Shown piece after piece: positions 8,956 to 17,663 of a DNA stretch of 51,205 nt. The stretch spans positions 1 through 51,205 of the forward strand of contig NZ_NFIH01000019.1 in the NCBI RefSeq assembly GCF_002161675.1, in the 5' to 3' direction. The notes under the pieces are model-generated. The model was not told the origin of the DNA and ran no database searches. It saw only the letters and a program-made list of their open reading frames with translations. The DNA is from Pseudoflavonifractor sp. An44 (GTDB taxonomy: Bacteria; Bacillota; Clostridia; Oscillospirales; Oscillospiraceae). Numbering within the stretch: position 1 is the stretch's first letter; every line of letters starts with the position of its first letter. A program made the translations under genes and the position numbers.

Positions 8956-9840
8956 ATGAAAGGTATTATTTTAGCAGGTGGGTCAGGCACCAGGTTATAC
9001 CCCCTGACGAAGGTGACATCCAAACAATTGCTACCCATTTATGATAAGCCGATGATATATTATCCGCTGTCGACGTTGATGTTGGCAGGCATTCGAGATA
9101 TTTTGATTATTTCCACGCCGAATGATACACCAAGATTTCGGGAACTCCTTGGAGATGGCTCGCAGTTTGGTATTCAATTAACATATGCTGTCCAGCCCAG
9201 CCCGGATGGTTTGGCTCAGGCATTCCTTATTGGCGAAGAATTTATTGGGAATGAACCTTGCGCCATGATTCTGGGAGATAATATTTTCTATGGCGGTTGG
9301 TTTAGAAAGAATCTGAAGCAAGCGGTGGATGATGCTGTGAATGGGTATGCTACCATTTTTGGATACTATGTCAAGGACCCAGAACGCTTTGGAATCGTGG
9401 AATTCGACGAGAAGCGAAGGGTTATATCCGTGGAAGAAAAACCAGAGCATCCAAAATCTAACTATAGTATTACTGGACTGTATTTTTATGATAACCGTGT
9501 AACTGATCTTGCGAAAAGAGTTCGCCCATCCCAACGTGGTGAATTGGAGATCACAGATTTAAATAAACTGTATTTAGATGAGAACCGCTTAAAGGTACAG
9601 GTTCTCGGAAGAGGATTTGCCTGGATGGACACGGGAACTATGGACAGTTTGATGGAAGCTGCTTCATTTGTGGAGAACGTGCAGAAACGGCAAGATGTTG
9701 TTATATCAGCTCCAGAAGAGGTTGCTTATTACGAAGGCTGGATTACGAAGGAAAAGCTTTTAGAGGCCGCAGATGCCTATGGAAAATCTCCCTATGGAGA
9801 ACACCTGAGACGTGTGGCAGAAGATAGATTTGTATTTTAA
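8956..9840 (+). CDS. rfbA: Glucose-1-phosphate thymidylyltransferase
   Basis: A 294-residue nucleotidyltransferase forming dTDP-glucose from glucose 1-phosphate and dTTP. It begins [18 protein letters not shown], the signature loop, and has [18 protein letters not shown] with the metal-binding Asp, and [11 protein letters not shown]; length is normal for RmlA/RfbA. AGAGGAG precedes ATG 8956. A 149-base gap stands upstream, with a 7-base stem (8891-8897 with 8915-8921) but no convincing promoter. Twelve bases separate it from rfbB, so they form one unit. rmlC and rmlD are not in the window, so a product other than dTDP-rhamnose is possible. Confidence 0.95.
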   Translation: MKGIILAGGSGTRLYPLTKVTSKQLLPIYDKPMIYYPLSTLMLAGIRDILIISTPNDTPRFRELLGDGSQFGIQLTYAVQPSPDGLAQAFLIGEEFIGNEPCAMILGDNIFYGGWFRKNLKQAVDDAVNGYATIFGYYVKDPERFGIVEFDEKRRVISVEEKPEHPKSNYSITGLYFYDNRVTDLAKRVRPSQRGELEITDLNKLYLDENRLKVQVLGRGFAWMDTGTMDSLMEAASFVENVQKRQDVVISAPEEVAYYEGWITKEKLLEAADAYGKSPYGEHLRRVAEDRFVF

Positions 9841-9852
9841 GAGGGGAACATC

Positions 9853-10872
9853 ATGAATATTGTTGTAACAGGCGGTGCAGGCTTCATTGGAAGTAATTTT
9901 ATCTTCCATATGTTGAAAACGCATAAAGACTATCGTATTATCTGCTTTGACAAGCTGACATATGCAGGGAATTTGTCAACTCTGAGCAAAGTAATGGAAA
10001 ACCCGCAATTCGCCTTTATCAGAGGTGATATTTGTGACCGCAAGGCGGTGGATGAGCTGTTCCAAAAGGAACATCCGGATATTATTGTCAATTTTGCTGC
10101 AGAGTCTCATGTGGACCGCTCCATTGAACAGCCGGATATCTTCTTGCAGACAAATGTCATGGGCACTGTCGTACTCATGGATGCTTGCAGAAAGTATGGC
10201 ATTACCCGGTATCACCAGGTATCGACAGATGAGGTTTATGGGGATCTCCCACTGGATAGACCGGATATGTTGTTTACGGAGCAGACCCCCCTGCACACAA
10301 GCAGTCCCTATTCCGCTTCCAAAGCATCCGCTGACTTGATGGTGATGGCATACCACCGTACATATGGATTGCCCGTGTCTATTAGCCGATGCTCTAATAA
10401 CTATGGCCCATATCATTTTCCAGAAAAATTGATTCCCTTGATGATTGTAAATGCCCTCCATGATAAGCCGCTCCCAGTTTATGGCGAGGGCTTGAATGTA
10501 CGGGATTGGTTGTATGTCGAGGATCACTGCAAAGCTATTGATATGATTCTTCACGGTCAGTGCAATGGAGAAGTGTACAATATTGGTGGACATAATGAAA
10601 TGAAGAATATCGATATTGTTAAATTGATCTGTAAGCATCTTGGCAAAAGTGAGGACCTCATCACTTATGTTACAGACAGAAAGGGCCATGATCTACGCTA
10701 TGCCATTGATCCATCCAAGATAACACGAGATTTGGGATGGTGTCCGGAAACTAAATTCGAAGATGGAATTAAAAAGACCATCCAATGGTATCTAGAACAT
10801 CAAGAGTGGTGGAGAGATATTATCAGTGGAGAATATCAAAATTATTACAAAAAAATGTATGAGAATCGATAA
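9853..10872 (+). CDS. rfbB: dTDP-glucose 4,6-dehydratase
   Basis: A 339-residue short-chain dehydrogenase-type enzyme that converts dTDP-glucose into dTDP-4-keto-6-deoxyglucose, using bound NAD. The glycine-rich GGAGFIGSNF loop, the catalytic STDEVYGD (Thr, Asp, Glu) and YSASKASADL (the YxxxK pair) are all intact, and length is normal. RBS GAGGGG precedes ATG 9853. It directly follows rfbA. Together with the aminotransferase at 7688, the product could be turned into a dTDP-amino-dideoxyhexose. It is the last gene before a 372-base gap. Confidence 0.95.
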   Translation: MNIVVTGGAGFIGSNFIFHMLKTHKDYRIICFDKLTYAGNLSTLSKVMENPQFAFIRGDICDRKAVDELFQKEHPDIIVNFAAESHVDRSIEQPDIFLQTNVMGTVVLMDACRKYGITRYHQVSTDEVYGDLPLDRPDMLFTEQTPLHTSSPYSASKASADLMVMAYHRTYGLPVSISRCSNNYGPYHFPEKLIPLMIVNALHDKPLPVYGEGLNVRDWLYVEDHCKAIDMILHGQCNGEVYNIGGHNEMKNIDIVKLICKHLGKSEDLITYVTDRKGHDLRYAIDPSKITRDLGWCPETKFEDGIKKTIQWYLEHQEWWRDIISGEYQNYYKKMYENR

Positions 10873-11147
10873 TTATTTTTATAAGTAATTGAGTATATTT
10901 TTGTGTGTATTACTGAATTTTCCTATCTGCAGCGCCTATAAACACAAGGTGTTTGGGTCATATTTTACTTAGGGGGATTCTTGTTGCCTGGGTCTGTTGA
11001 TGTGAGTGAGCGGTATCCTTGGCTTGGGATAGTATTATCTACGTGCTCTGGACGTAGTTGTGTGTTATAAAACGAGCATGAAAAGTGAGAAAGCTCCACC
11101 GATTGCATAAAACCATTGGCAGGAAGTGGTGGGAATAGGTATATTTT

Positions 11148-11176
11148 TTGAATTGAAAAAAGGCACGAACTATGAT
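11148..11176 (+). promoter_or_regulatory. Sigma-A type promoter for the cps control operon
   Basis: TTGAAT (11148-11153) and TATGAT (11171-11176) are separated by exactly 17 bases, one mismatch from consensus in each box. The start site would be near 11183, about 60 bases before the phosphatase gene. It likely drives cpsB, the LCP gene, cpsC and cpsD. Confidence 0.7.
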
Positions 11177-11192
11177 ACACTTTCAGTTCGTG
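11164..11192. promoter_or_regulatory. Perfect inverted repeat over the -10 box, operator-like
   Basis: CACGAACT (11164-11171) and AGTTCGTG (11185-11192) are perfect 8-base inverted repeats with a 13-base centre that holds the -10 box and expected start site. The placement fits a repressor operator. The same sequence could form a weak hairpin at the transcript start. No cognate regulator was seen in the window. Confidence 0.5.
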
Positions 11193-11244
11193 GAGGTTAC
11201 ATCAAAATATGTAAAAGAGCAGGATTTGTGTAGGTGATGAGTCT

Positions 11245-11985
11245 ATGGAGAACATGAAAAGTGAAATCGTCATAGACCTGCATACCCATATTTTGCCCCA
11301 AATGGACGATGGGAGTCAGGATGTAAACACCTCGGTAGCTCTGCTGCACCTCCTCTGGGAACAGGGGGTACACACAGTGTGTGCCACCTCTCACTATTAT
11401 GCTCATCAGGAGTGCATGGAGCAATTTCTCCAGCGCAGGCGCCAAGCGGTATTTGCGCTGGGAGATGCACTGGGAGAAGCGGGGGTGGAGGAGTATCCCT
11501 CTATCCGCTTAGGGGCTGAGGTAGCCTATTTTCCAGGCATTTCTCAGTGTCCGGAGTTGGAACAGCTGTGCTTGGGCGGTACTCGTACGCTGCTGTTGGA
11601 ACTCTCATATACCCAATGGACCCCACAGCAAGTGGAGGAAGTGGCCAGCCTCAGTTTGGATCGAGGCTATCAGGTGATTCTGGCTCATCCAGAGCGCTTT
11701 TCGCACATGCGGAGCTATTGGAAGGACATGGAGCGAATGATGGCCCTTCCGATTGCACTGCAGATTAATGCCGATTCTCTACTGCACTGGGGGAGCCGAA
11801 AGTTGGCCTTGGAGTTATTGAATAGCACACCGCGCCCATTGTTAGCCAGTGACTGCCATAACTTGACTTCGCGCCCGCCTAGATTGGAGAAAGCCCGCCT
11901 TGTAGTAAGAAAAAAGCTTGGAGTAGACATTCTGACCCGTATAGACGAAACGGCGCTTCGTTTCACACAACCAACTGGAGGATAA
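11245..11985 (+). CDS. cpsB: PHP-type protein tyrosine phosphatase CpsB/YwqE
   Basis: A 246-residue metal-dependent phosphatase of the PHP family that dephosphorylates the tyrosine-rich tail of the BY-kinase and so tunes capsule assembly. The N-terminal DLHTHILPQMDDGSQD is the hallmark metal site; further metal ligands are seen in CATSHY, GAEV, LAHPER and LASDCHN. Length matches CpsB, CapC and YwqE. ATG 11245 follows AGGTGA; an in-frame ATG at 11254 is an alternative. It heads a gene set whose promoter lies just upstream. Three possible kinase partners exist in the window: CpsD at 13791 and the fused kinases at 42531 and 43957. Confidence 0.9.
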   Translation: MENMKSEIVIDLHTHILPQMDDGSQDVNTSVALLHLLWEQGVHTVCATSHYYAHQECMEQFLQRRRQAVFALGDALGEAGVEEYPSIRLGAEVAYFPGISQCPELEQLCLGGTRTLLLELSYTQWTPQQVEEVASLSLDRGYQVILAHPERFSHMRSYWKDMERMMALPIALQINADSLLHWGSRKLALELLNSTPRPLLASDCHNLTSRPPRLEKARLVVRKKLGVDILTRIDETALRFTQPTGG

Positions 11986-12002
11986 AGCTAGGAGGCTGAG
12001 AT

Positions 12003-13007
12003 ATGAAGACACGCCAAAGAATTTCGCGGAAAGATAAATTACGAGCTGGCATTGTTGTAGTGGTCTCGTTTGCTGTAATCGGTTTGGGAATATTGGCATT
12101 ACAGAGGTGGCAAGAGTATCAGCAGATGCAAACAACACCGGCAGACGAGAACAACCGTAAGACCGTGGAGTATCAGGGAACAACTTATGTAGCACGAGAT
12201 GGAATTGAATCGTACCTGTTTATGGGCATTGATGTGGAGGGGCCAGCCAAGGGCAGCAAAAGCTACATTGGCGGAGGGCAGGCAGATGTACAATTGCTGC
12301 TTGTGGTTGACCGTTTCAATCGCACTTGGCAGGTGCTTCAAATCAACCGAGATAGCATGGTCGAGGTACCTGTCCTGGGGGTGAACGGGAAAGAGGTGGG
12401 TACAGAATACCAGCAAATTGCCTTGGCTCACTCCTACGGAGATGGTTTGGAGACAAGTTGCGAGAACAATGTGACTGCAGTGTCTAGAATGCTTCAAAAC
12501 CAGACCATTCAAGGATATGTGGCATTGAATATGGATGCCATTTCGATTATCAATGATCAGGTGGGTGGGGTAGAAGTTACAGTATTAGATGACTTTTCCC
12601 AGTTGGACCCATCCCTCGTAAAGGGGCAAACCGTGACCCTAACTGGAACCCAGGCTTTAACCTATATACGAGGACGTCAAGGTGTGGGAGACGAGACCAA
12701 TCTATCTCGTATGGCTCGGCAGGAACAATACCTAAACGCATTGTATTCGAAGTTGGCAGGGCTCAGTACAGATATTGCCGTAAAAACGTTCCAGGCAGTG
12801 GACGATTATATGGTCACAGATATGAATGACCAGTGGTTGAAATTGATGGACCGCTTAGAAGAATATACAAAATTAGAACCACTTGCCATTGACGGAGAGA
12901 GTTATTTGGATGAGCAAGGCTCTACGGCATATCAGCTCGATGAGGACAGTCTAAAACAGGTGATGATACAGCTGTTTTATGAACCGATGTCCAAAGTAGA
13001 TGAATAG
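12003..13007 (+). CDS. LytR-CpsA-Psr (LCP) family cell-wall glycopolymer ligase
   Basis: A 334-residue protein with a short basic cytoplasmic N-terminus, one membrane helix at about residues 18-38, and an extracellular LCP domain at about 65-235. LCP enzymes move lipid-linked glycopolymers onto peptidoglycan. Signature pieces are FMGID, the QADVQLLLVVD acid cluster, INRDSMVEVP with the conserved Arg, and TGTQALTYIRGRQGVGDETNLSRMARQEQYL. The roughly 100-residue C-terminal extension is not assigned. Ribosome site TAGGAGG precedes ATG 12003. Its place between cpsB and cpsC fits attachment of the polysaccharide made from this locus. Confidence 0.92.
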   Translation: MKTRQRISRKDKLRAGIVVVVSFAVIGLGILALQRWQEYQQMQTTPADENNRKTVEYQGTTYVARDGIESYLFMGIDVEGPAKGSKSYIGGGQADVQLLLVVDRFNRTWQVLQINRDSMVEVPVLGVNGKEVGTEYQQIALAHSYGDGLETSCENNVTAVSRMLQNQTIQGYVALNMDAISIINDQVGGVEVTVLDDFSQLDPSLVKGQTVTLTGTQALTYIRGRQGVGDETNLSRMARQEQYLNALYSKLAGLSTDIAVKTFQAVDDYMVTDMNDQWLKLMDRLEEYTKLEPLAIDGESYLDEQGSTAYQLDEDSLKQVMIQLFYEPMSKVDE

Positions 13008-13022
13008 AAAAGGAGTGTAGAC

Positions 13023-13778
13023 ATGGAGCATAAAGAGACCGTAAATGCACCCCAGCTGAATCAGGCGGTGGTGGATGACGGAGGAGAAATTGATCTGGTA
13101 GAAATTTTCTACCTGTTCTGGGGACATGCCATTCAAATCATACTGTGTGCCATCTTAGGCGGTTTGTTGGCATTTGGCTATACCAGGTTTTTAGTGACCC
13201 CGCTATACCAGGCGGAAGCGAAGCTGTATATGGTGTCCGCTTCTGCGGGATCTATGATTAGCATCTCTGATTTGCAATTGGGCAGCCAGTTGACTTCTGA
13301 CTACAAACAGTTGATGGTTAGCCGCCCACTTTTAGAGGATGTGATTGACTCCTTGGATTTGAATATGGGCTATGGTGCACTCAAGGGAATGATTTCCGTA
13401 AGCAACCCAACAGATACCCGAATACTAAGTGTGACGGTTACCAGCAGCGATCCAAAACTGAGTTGTGATATTGCAAATGAGTTGGTGGACCAAGCGGTCG
13501 TCTACTTACCCCGGGTCATGGAATGCGATGAGCCCAATGTGGTAGAGCGGGCCGTCATTCCCGGTGGGGCCTCCAGCCCCAATTATGCCCGCAATGTGTT
13601 CCTTGGTGTGGCGGCAGGCATTGTGATTTGTTGTGCAGTGATTCTAATTCGTTTCCTCATTAACGACACATTTGTTACGGCTGATGACTTGGCACGTCGA
13701 TTTGGGATTCAGCCGCTGGCATCCATTCCTGAGGCCGATTTGGGTGCCTTCAACAAGCGGTTGAAGCAAAAGAAGTAA
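13023..13778 (+). CDS. cpsC: Wzz/CpsC-type chain-length and kinase-activator protein
   Basis: A 251-residue polysaccharide co-polymerase with two membrane helices, at about 38-58 and 193-213, enclosing an extracytoplasmic Wzz domain. The N-terminal EIDLVEIFYLFWGHA motif is typical of the Gram-positive CpsC/YveK/CapA group. In this group the short cytoplasmic C-terminus after helix 2 activates a separate BY-kinase, here the gene 12 bases downstream. Ribosome site AAAGGAG precedes ATG 13023. It should control polymer length and export. Confidence 0.9.
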   Translation: MEHKETVNAPQLNQAVVDDGGEIDLVEIFYLFWGHAIQIILCAILGGLLAFGYTRFLVTPLYQAEAKLYMVSASAGSMISISDLQLGSQLTSDYKQLMVSRPLLEDVIDSLDLNMGYGALKGMISVSNPTDTRILSVTVTSSDPKLSCDIANELVDQAVVYLPRVMECDEPNVVERAVIPGGASSPNYARNVFLGVAAGIVICCAVILIRFLINDTFVTADDLARRFGIQPLASIPEADLGAFNKRLKQKK

Positions 13779-13790
13779 GGAGGGAATTGC

Positions 13791-14492
13791 GTGAAACAGC
13801 TTACCATCAATCAGCTGCCACAGCTTCCCTTTGATGTGGCAGAGTCTGTCAATCAACTCCGTGTGAATCTCGGATTTTGCGGAAAAGAAATCAAAGCCAT
13901 CATGATTACCAGCAGTACTCCGGATGAGGGAAAAAGTTTTGTCTCCGTGAATCTATGGCAGCAGATGGCGCATGTAGGAAATCGAACGCTGCTCATTGAC
14001 TGTGACTTGCGTAATTCAGAGATGCGCACCCGCTATGGCATCGGCGGTGATGACAAGGTTTTAGGGCTAGTGCATTATCTGGCTGGACAGGTAGAGCTGG
14101 ATGATATCATCTATCAGACCGATGTGTCTGGTGGCTTTATTATCCCGGTGGCTACCCACATTGCCAATCCTTCTCTATTGTTAGAGGGGGAGCGCTTTGA
14201 AAAGTTAATGGCTTATTGTAGAGATTATTTCGACTATGTTATTGTGGATACACCGCCCCTTATGAATGTAGCAGATGGTTTAAATATTGCTACACACTGT
14301 GATGGCACTGTTCTGGTCGTGCGCAGCGGAGTGACCTCTCGCCGTTTGGTGGAAAACTCCATTCAGATGCTACAAAAGACCTCTACTCCTTTGTTGGGGA
14401 CCGTGTTGAACCGTGTGAACACCAGCCGGAAGGCGTATCGCTATTATTACAAACGCTATTATAACAAGTATGGTTATTACGGGGGAAAATGA
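13791..14492 (+). CDS. cpsD: BY-type tyrosine kinase CpsD
   Basis: A 233-residue cytoplasmic bacterial tyrosine kinase. Walker A lies in SSTPDEGKSFVSV, Walker A' in LLIDCDLRN and Walker B in YVIVDTPPL. The C-terminus is a tyrosine cluster with nine Tyr in the last 18 residues, the autophosphorylation tail that CpsB dephosphorylates. Start is GTG 13791 after a strong AAGGAGGG (13777-13784). Paired with CpsC, it forms the split form of the kinase, in contrast to the two fused forms at 42531 and 43957. Confidence 0.93.
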   Translation: MKQLTINQLPQLPFDVAESVNQLRVNLGFCGKEIKAIMITSSTPDEGKSFVSVNLWQQMAHVGNRTLLIDCDLRNSEMRTRYGIGGDDKVLGLVHYLAGQVELDDIIYQTDVSGGFIIPVATHIANPSLLLEGERFEKLMAYCRDYFDYVIVDTPPLMNVADGLNIATHCDGTVLVVRSGVTSRRLVENSIQMLQKTSTPLLGTVLNRVNTSRKAYRYYYKRYYNKYGYYGGK

Positions 14493-14544
14493 TTTTTTAA
14501 AAAACCAGTAATGGACCATGGCACACAAGTGAGGAGGAACTTAC

Positions 14545-15636
14545 ATGCGTAAGAACAGAATGATGGGAGCAGCTTTGGGAATTGTCATGGCGGCCAGCGT
14601 AGCTTCTTCGGCCTTTGCTGCTTGGGCTCCCAGTAAGACCCAGCAGGAAATTATTTCTGCCAGTGGCAGCGCTAATATTGGTGGGAATAAAACTACAATT
14701 ACCACCATTGTAGGCGGTGGAAAGGTGCCGGAGGGATATCCGATTACCTCCAGCGGAAATCTGATTCTCTCTCAGGTATCGGATCCTGTGGTCTTGATTA
14801 CGCCTCTGTCTTTGACTCAGCTGGGTAACCAAGGAGTCGGCGAGGGACTGGCCTACAAAGACAAGGCTGGGTTGGAGACTGAGAGCGGCCTGACTTATGC
14901 AGCCAATGCCAAGACAAACCTCGTGTATCAGACTGTGGTGAATGCTCAGGATACCACAGAGTTTTTGTCCAAGTTCCCAGGAGACGTGAAGGGAGCCATG
15001 GAAGCTTTGATTGCCCAGAAAATCGAGGCCAAGCGCGCTGAGCTGGAACAGCAGAAGGCTGAGGCAGAAGCCAATGGGGACGAGGAGACTGTGGCTGCCA
15101 TTGAAAAGCAGCTGGCAGTTTTGGAGAATCCTGACTATGCCAGTGTGAACAATTACTCGCCTCTGGCAGTTTTTGATGTGTCTGCCAGTGCTGCTCTTCT
15201 GGAGCAGATGCAGGAGGGCGACACTGTGGATGTCACCTTCGAGCTCAATAGTGTAAATCAGAACAGCGATCTGGTTGCGCTGCACTTTATGGGCGACATT
15301 GAGGACTGTGATGCCACGCTTGAGATGGTAAACACTGATTTTGACAATGCCGTGGTGGACTTTGATGTGGAAGTGCTGGATGTTGCGGTGGATGACGGGA
15401 AGGCTACCATCACCCTGTCTTCTTTCTCTCCTGTGATGTTGATGACCCGCGTGGAGACAGAGGAAGGGGCTCAACCCAGCCAGGAACCCCAAGCGACGCA
15501 GCAGCCGGAAGAGAAGCCCCAGCCCGAGGAGAGCAGCAATATTCTTCCCTGGGTGATTGGTGGAATTGTGGTTGTGGTTGCCGTGGTTCTCTTTGTTGTG
15601 GCCAAGAGCAAGAAGAAGACTCCTGTAGAGAAGTGA
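14545..15636 (+). CDS. Secreted, C-terminally membrane-anchored protein of unknown function
   Basis: A 363-residue protein with a signal peptide (basic MRKNRMM, hydrophobic core, likely cut after AFA near residue 27), a Glu/Ala/Lys helical stretch at about 168-195, a beta-rich acidic domain at about 210-310, a Pro/Gln/Glu stalk (about 312-330), one helix at about 334-354 and a basic KSKKKTPVEK tail. No VPQTG or LPXTG motif is present, so it should stay in the membrane. GAGGAGG precedes ATG 14545. Sitting straight after cpsD, it may take part in polymer display, but I recognise no family and propose no function. Confidence 0.75.
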   Translation: MRKNRMMGAALGIVMAASVASSAFAAWAPSKTQQEIISASGSANIGGNKTTITTIVGGGKVPEGYPITSSGNLILSQVSDPVVLITPLSLTQLGNQGVGEGLAYKDKAGLETESGLTYAANAKTNLVYQTVVNAQDTTEFLSKFPGDVKGAMEALIAQKIEAKRAELEQQKAEAEANGDEETVAAIEKQLAVLENPDYASVNNYSPLAVFDVSASAALLEQMQEGDTVDVTFELNSVNQNSDLVALHFMGDIEDCDATLEMVNTDFDNAVVDFDVEVLDVAVDDGKATITLSSFSPVMLMTRVETEEGAQPSQEPQATQQPEEKPQPEESSNILPWVIGGIVVVVAVVLFVVAKSKKKTPVEK

Positions 15637-15650
15637 TGAACTGATACATC

Positions 15651-15687
15651 CTATCCCCGGTTTCCTGGCATGTGAAACCGGGGATAG
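15651..15687 (+). terminator. Strong hairpin after the cps control genes
   Basis: CTATCCCCGGTTTC (15651-15664) pairs perfectly with its complement at 15674-15687 across a 9-base loop. The 14-base stem follows the stop at 15636 by 14 bases. The downstream sequence TTATGTGTG is only weakly T-rich, so termination may be partial. Confidence 0.65.
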
Positions 15688-15752
15688 TTATGTGTGAACA
15701 CATTCTCAATAGAAAAATAGAGTGGAGAATTCCAAAGAGAGGAGTGTAACTC

Positions 15753-17663
15753 TTGAGATTAAAGATGACCTGGAAGATTCTCATCATTATGTTGGTGGAT
15801 ACATTGCTCATGGTGAGTAGCTATGCCTTGGCATTGTTAATACGGTTTGACTTTCATTGGTCGCAAATACCTATGACCTATGTCCGTAGCTGGGCACCTT
15901 GTCTGATTGTGCAGTTGATTGTCACTGCCATCGTATTTTTCTGGCGCAGAATGTACCACTATATTTGGCGTACGGTCAATGCCCACGATGTCATTCGTAT
16001 GTGTGTATCGGTTGTGTTGGCATTTGCGCTGTCGAATCTCTGTTGTGTCTTTTTAAGCTTGCCATTGCCCGCAAGTGTCTGGGTCATGGTTTTTGTGTTC
16101 CAACTGTGTGGACTGGTGGGCGAGCGCTGTGCATTGCGCCTCTGGTCTGTGGTTCAGTACTCCTATGGGAGAGGCAATAAGGGTGAGGAGCGGATTATGC
16201 TCATCGGAGCGGGAGAGTCTGGCCGCATGCTCTCTCGTGAATTGCGTTCTAGTCCCCAGGTAAAGGGACGGCTGTGCTGCGTGATTGACGATAATCCCCA
16301 GTTGCATGGAAAGTATTTGGATGGGGTGCGCATCGTGGGTGGCCGCGACCAGATCGAAGATGCAGCCAAGCGGTACGATATCACCCAGATTCTTTTCGCC
16401 ATCCCCACCATCCAGCAGGAGGAAAAGGCGGCCATTTTGAATATCTGTAAAATGACCGGTTGTCGTCTTCGAGTACTTCCGGGTCTCTATCAGCTGCTCA
16501 ATGGAGAGGTCAGTCTCTCAGCCGTGAAAGATGTTCAGGTGGAAGATCTGCTGGGACGTACCCCAGTGCAGCTGAACAAGGCGGTGGTGTCCGACTTTCT
16601 GGAGGACAAAGTGGTTATGGTTACCGGCGGCGGCGGCTCCATCGGTAGTGAGTTGTGCCGGCAGATTGCCACCTGTCATCCCCGTCGCCTTATTATCCTA
16701 GATATCTATGAAAACAATGCCTATGACATCCAGCAGGAGTTGAAGCGACAGTACGGGACAAGACTTGATCTACGGGTAGAAATTTGTTCTATACGAGATA
16801 AAAAGCGCGTCTATCAGATTTTTGAGCAGTATCACCCGGATGTGGTATTCCATGCGGCAGCACATAAACACGTGCCCCTGATGGAGGATTGCCCGGACGA
16901 GGCCATCAAGAACAATATTTTTGGTACTTATCACGTGGTGCGTGCAGCTGAGAAGTATGGCGTGAAGAAATTTGTCATAATCTCCACGGATAAAGCTGTG
17001 AACCCCACCAATTTGATGGGGGCTACCAAGCGGTTCTGTGAGATGATTTTGCAGAGCCGCCGAGGCAGCAGTACCGAGTTCTGTGCGGTACGCTTTGGCA
17101 ACGTTCTGGGCTCCAATGGTTCTGTGATTCCGCTTTTTAAGCGGCAGATTGCCAACGGTGGTCCGGTGACCATCACGGATAAGCGAATCATCCGCTATTT
17201 TATGACTATTCCGGAAGCTGCCATGTTGGTGTTGGAAGCTGGCGCCATGGCCAAGCAGAGCCAAATTTTTGTGCTGGACATGGGACAGCCGGTGAAGATT
17301 CTCACACTGGCGGAAAACCTTATTCGCCTGTCTGGTCTGGAGCCGTATAAGGACATTGAGATCAAAGAAATTGGACTGCGCCCCGGAGAAAAGCTGTACG
17401 AGGAGCTGCTGATGCAGAGCGAGCACCTGTTGACCACAGAGAACGAGAAAATCTTTGTGGAGGAGCAGCAGGTGATTCCCCAGCGGGATATCATGTGCGG
17501 ACTGATTTCCCTGGATAACTTCGTATCTGCCCAGCGGCCCAAGGACGAACTGATTGCTCTGATGCGCTACTTGGTGCCAACCTTCCGGGACCCCGACGAG
17601 GTAAACCGGGAGGCAGTGGAGCGTCTGGAAGGTGCTCATGAGAAGCAGGCTGTCCGTGCATAA
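15753..17663 (+). CDS. capD: CapD/FlaA1-type nucleotide-sugar 4,6-dehydratase, membrane bound
   Basis: A 636-residue protein with four N-terminal membrane helices (about 10-120), a CoA-binding-like Rossmann region (LIGAGESGRML, about 150) and a second SDR domain from about 285 beginning MVTGGGGSIGSELC. The catalytic region STDKAVNPTNLMGATKR and FGNVLGSNGSV are those of UDP-GlcNAc 4,6-dehydratases such as PglF, CapD and WbpM. It would convert UDP-GlcNAc to a 4-keto-6-deoxy sugar. TTG 15753 is taken as start because AGAGAGGAG (15736-15744) is spaced eight bases away; ATG 15765 is the alternative. Its 3' end overlaps the VanZ-like gene. The length is normal. Confidence 0.9.
   Translation: MRLKMTWKILIIMLVDTLLMVSSYALALLIRFDFHWSQIPMTYVRSWAPCLIVQLIVTAIVFFWRRMYHYIWRTVNAHDVIRMCVSVVLAFALSNLCCVFLSLPLPASVWVMVFVFQLCGLVGERCALRLWSVVQYSYGRGNKGEERIMLIGAGESGRMLSRELRSSPQVKGRLCCVIDDNPQLHGKYLDGVRIVGGRDQIEDAAKRYDITQILFAIPTIQQEEKAAILNICKMTGCRLRVLPGLYQLLNGEVSLSAVKDVQVEDLLGRTPVQLNKAVVSDFLEDKVVMVTGGGGSIGSELCRQIATCHPRRLIILDIYENNAYDIQQELKRQYGTRLDLRVEICSIRDKKRVYQIFEQYHPDVVFHAAAHKHVPLMEDCPDEAIKNNIFGTYHVVRAAEKYGVKKFVIISTDKAVNPTNLMGATKRFCEMILQSRRGSSTEFCAVRFGNVLGSNGSVIPLFKRQIANGGPVTITDKRIIRYFMTIPEAAMLVLEAGAMAKQSQIFVLDMGQPVKILTLAENLIRLSGLEPYKDIEIKEIGLRPGEKLYEELLMQSEHLLTTENEKIFVEEQQVIPQRDIMCGLISLDNFVSAQRPKDELIALMRYLVPTFRDPDEVNREAVERLEGAHEKQAVRA

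Larger units (their letters stand above)
10873..11244 (+). other. Intergenic leader/promoter region before cpsB
   Basis: No gene is supported here. A small hairpin (AAACAC 10940-10945 with GTGTTT 10949-10954) and another (CTACGT 11039-11044 with ACGTAG 11052-11057) are visible, but neither is followed by a convincing T-run. A clear sigma-A promoter and an inverted repeat lie at 11148-11192 and are listed separately. I recognise no known riboswitch. Confidence 0.6.

Noticed and set aside
10981-11070. 29-codon frame from TTG after AGGGGG
   Set aside because: No recognisable features, weak start codon, and it lies in a stretch better explained as leader and promoter DNA.
11084-11270. Short direct repeat CATGAAAAGTGA near 11085 and 11253
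   Set aside because: It occurs twice, once in the leader and once over the start of cpsB, but is only 12 bases long and has no flanking structure; likely chance.
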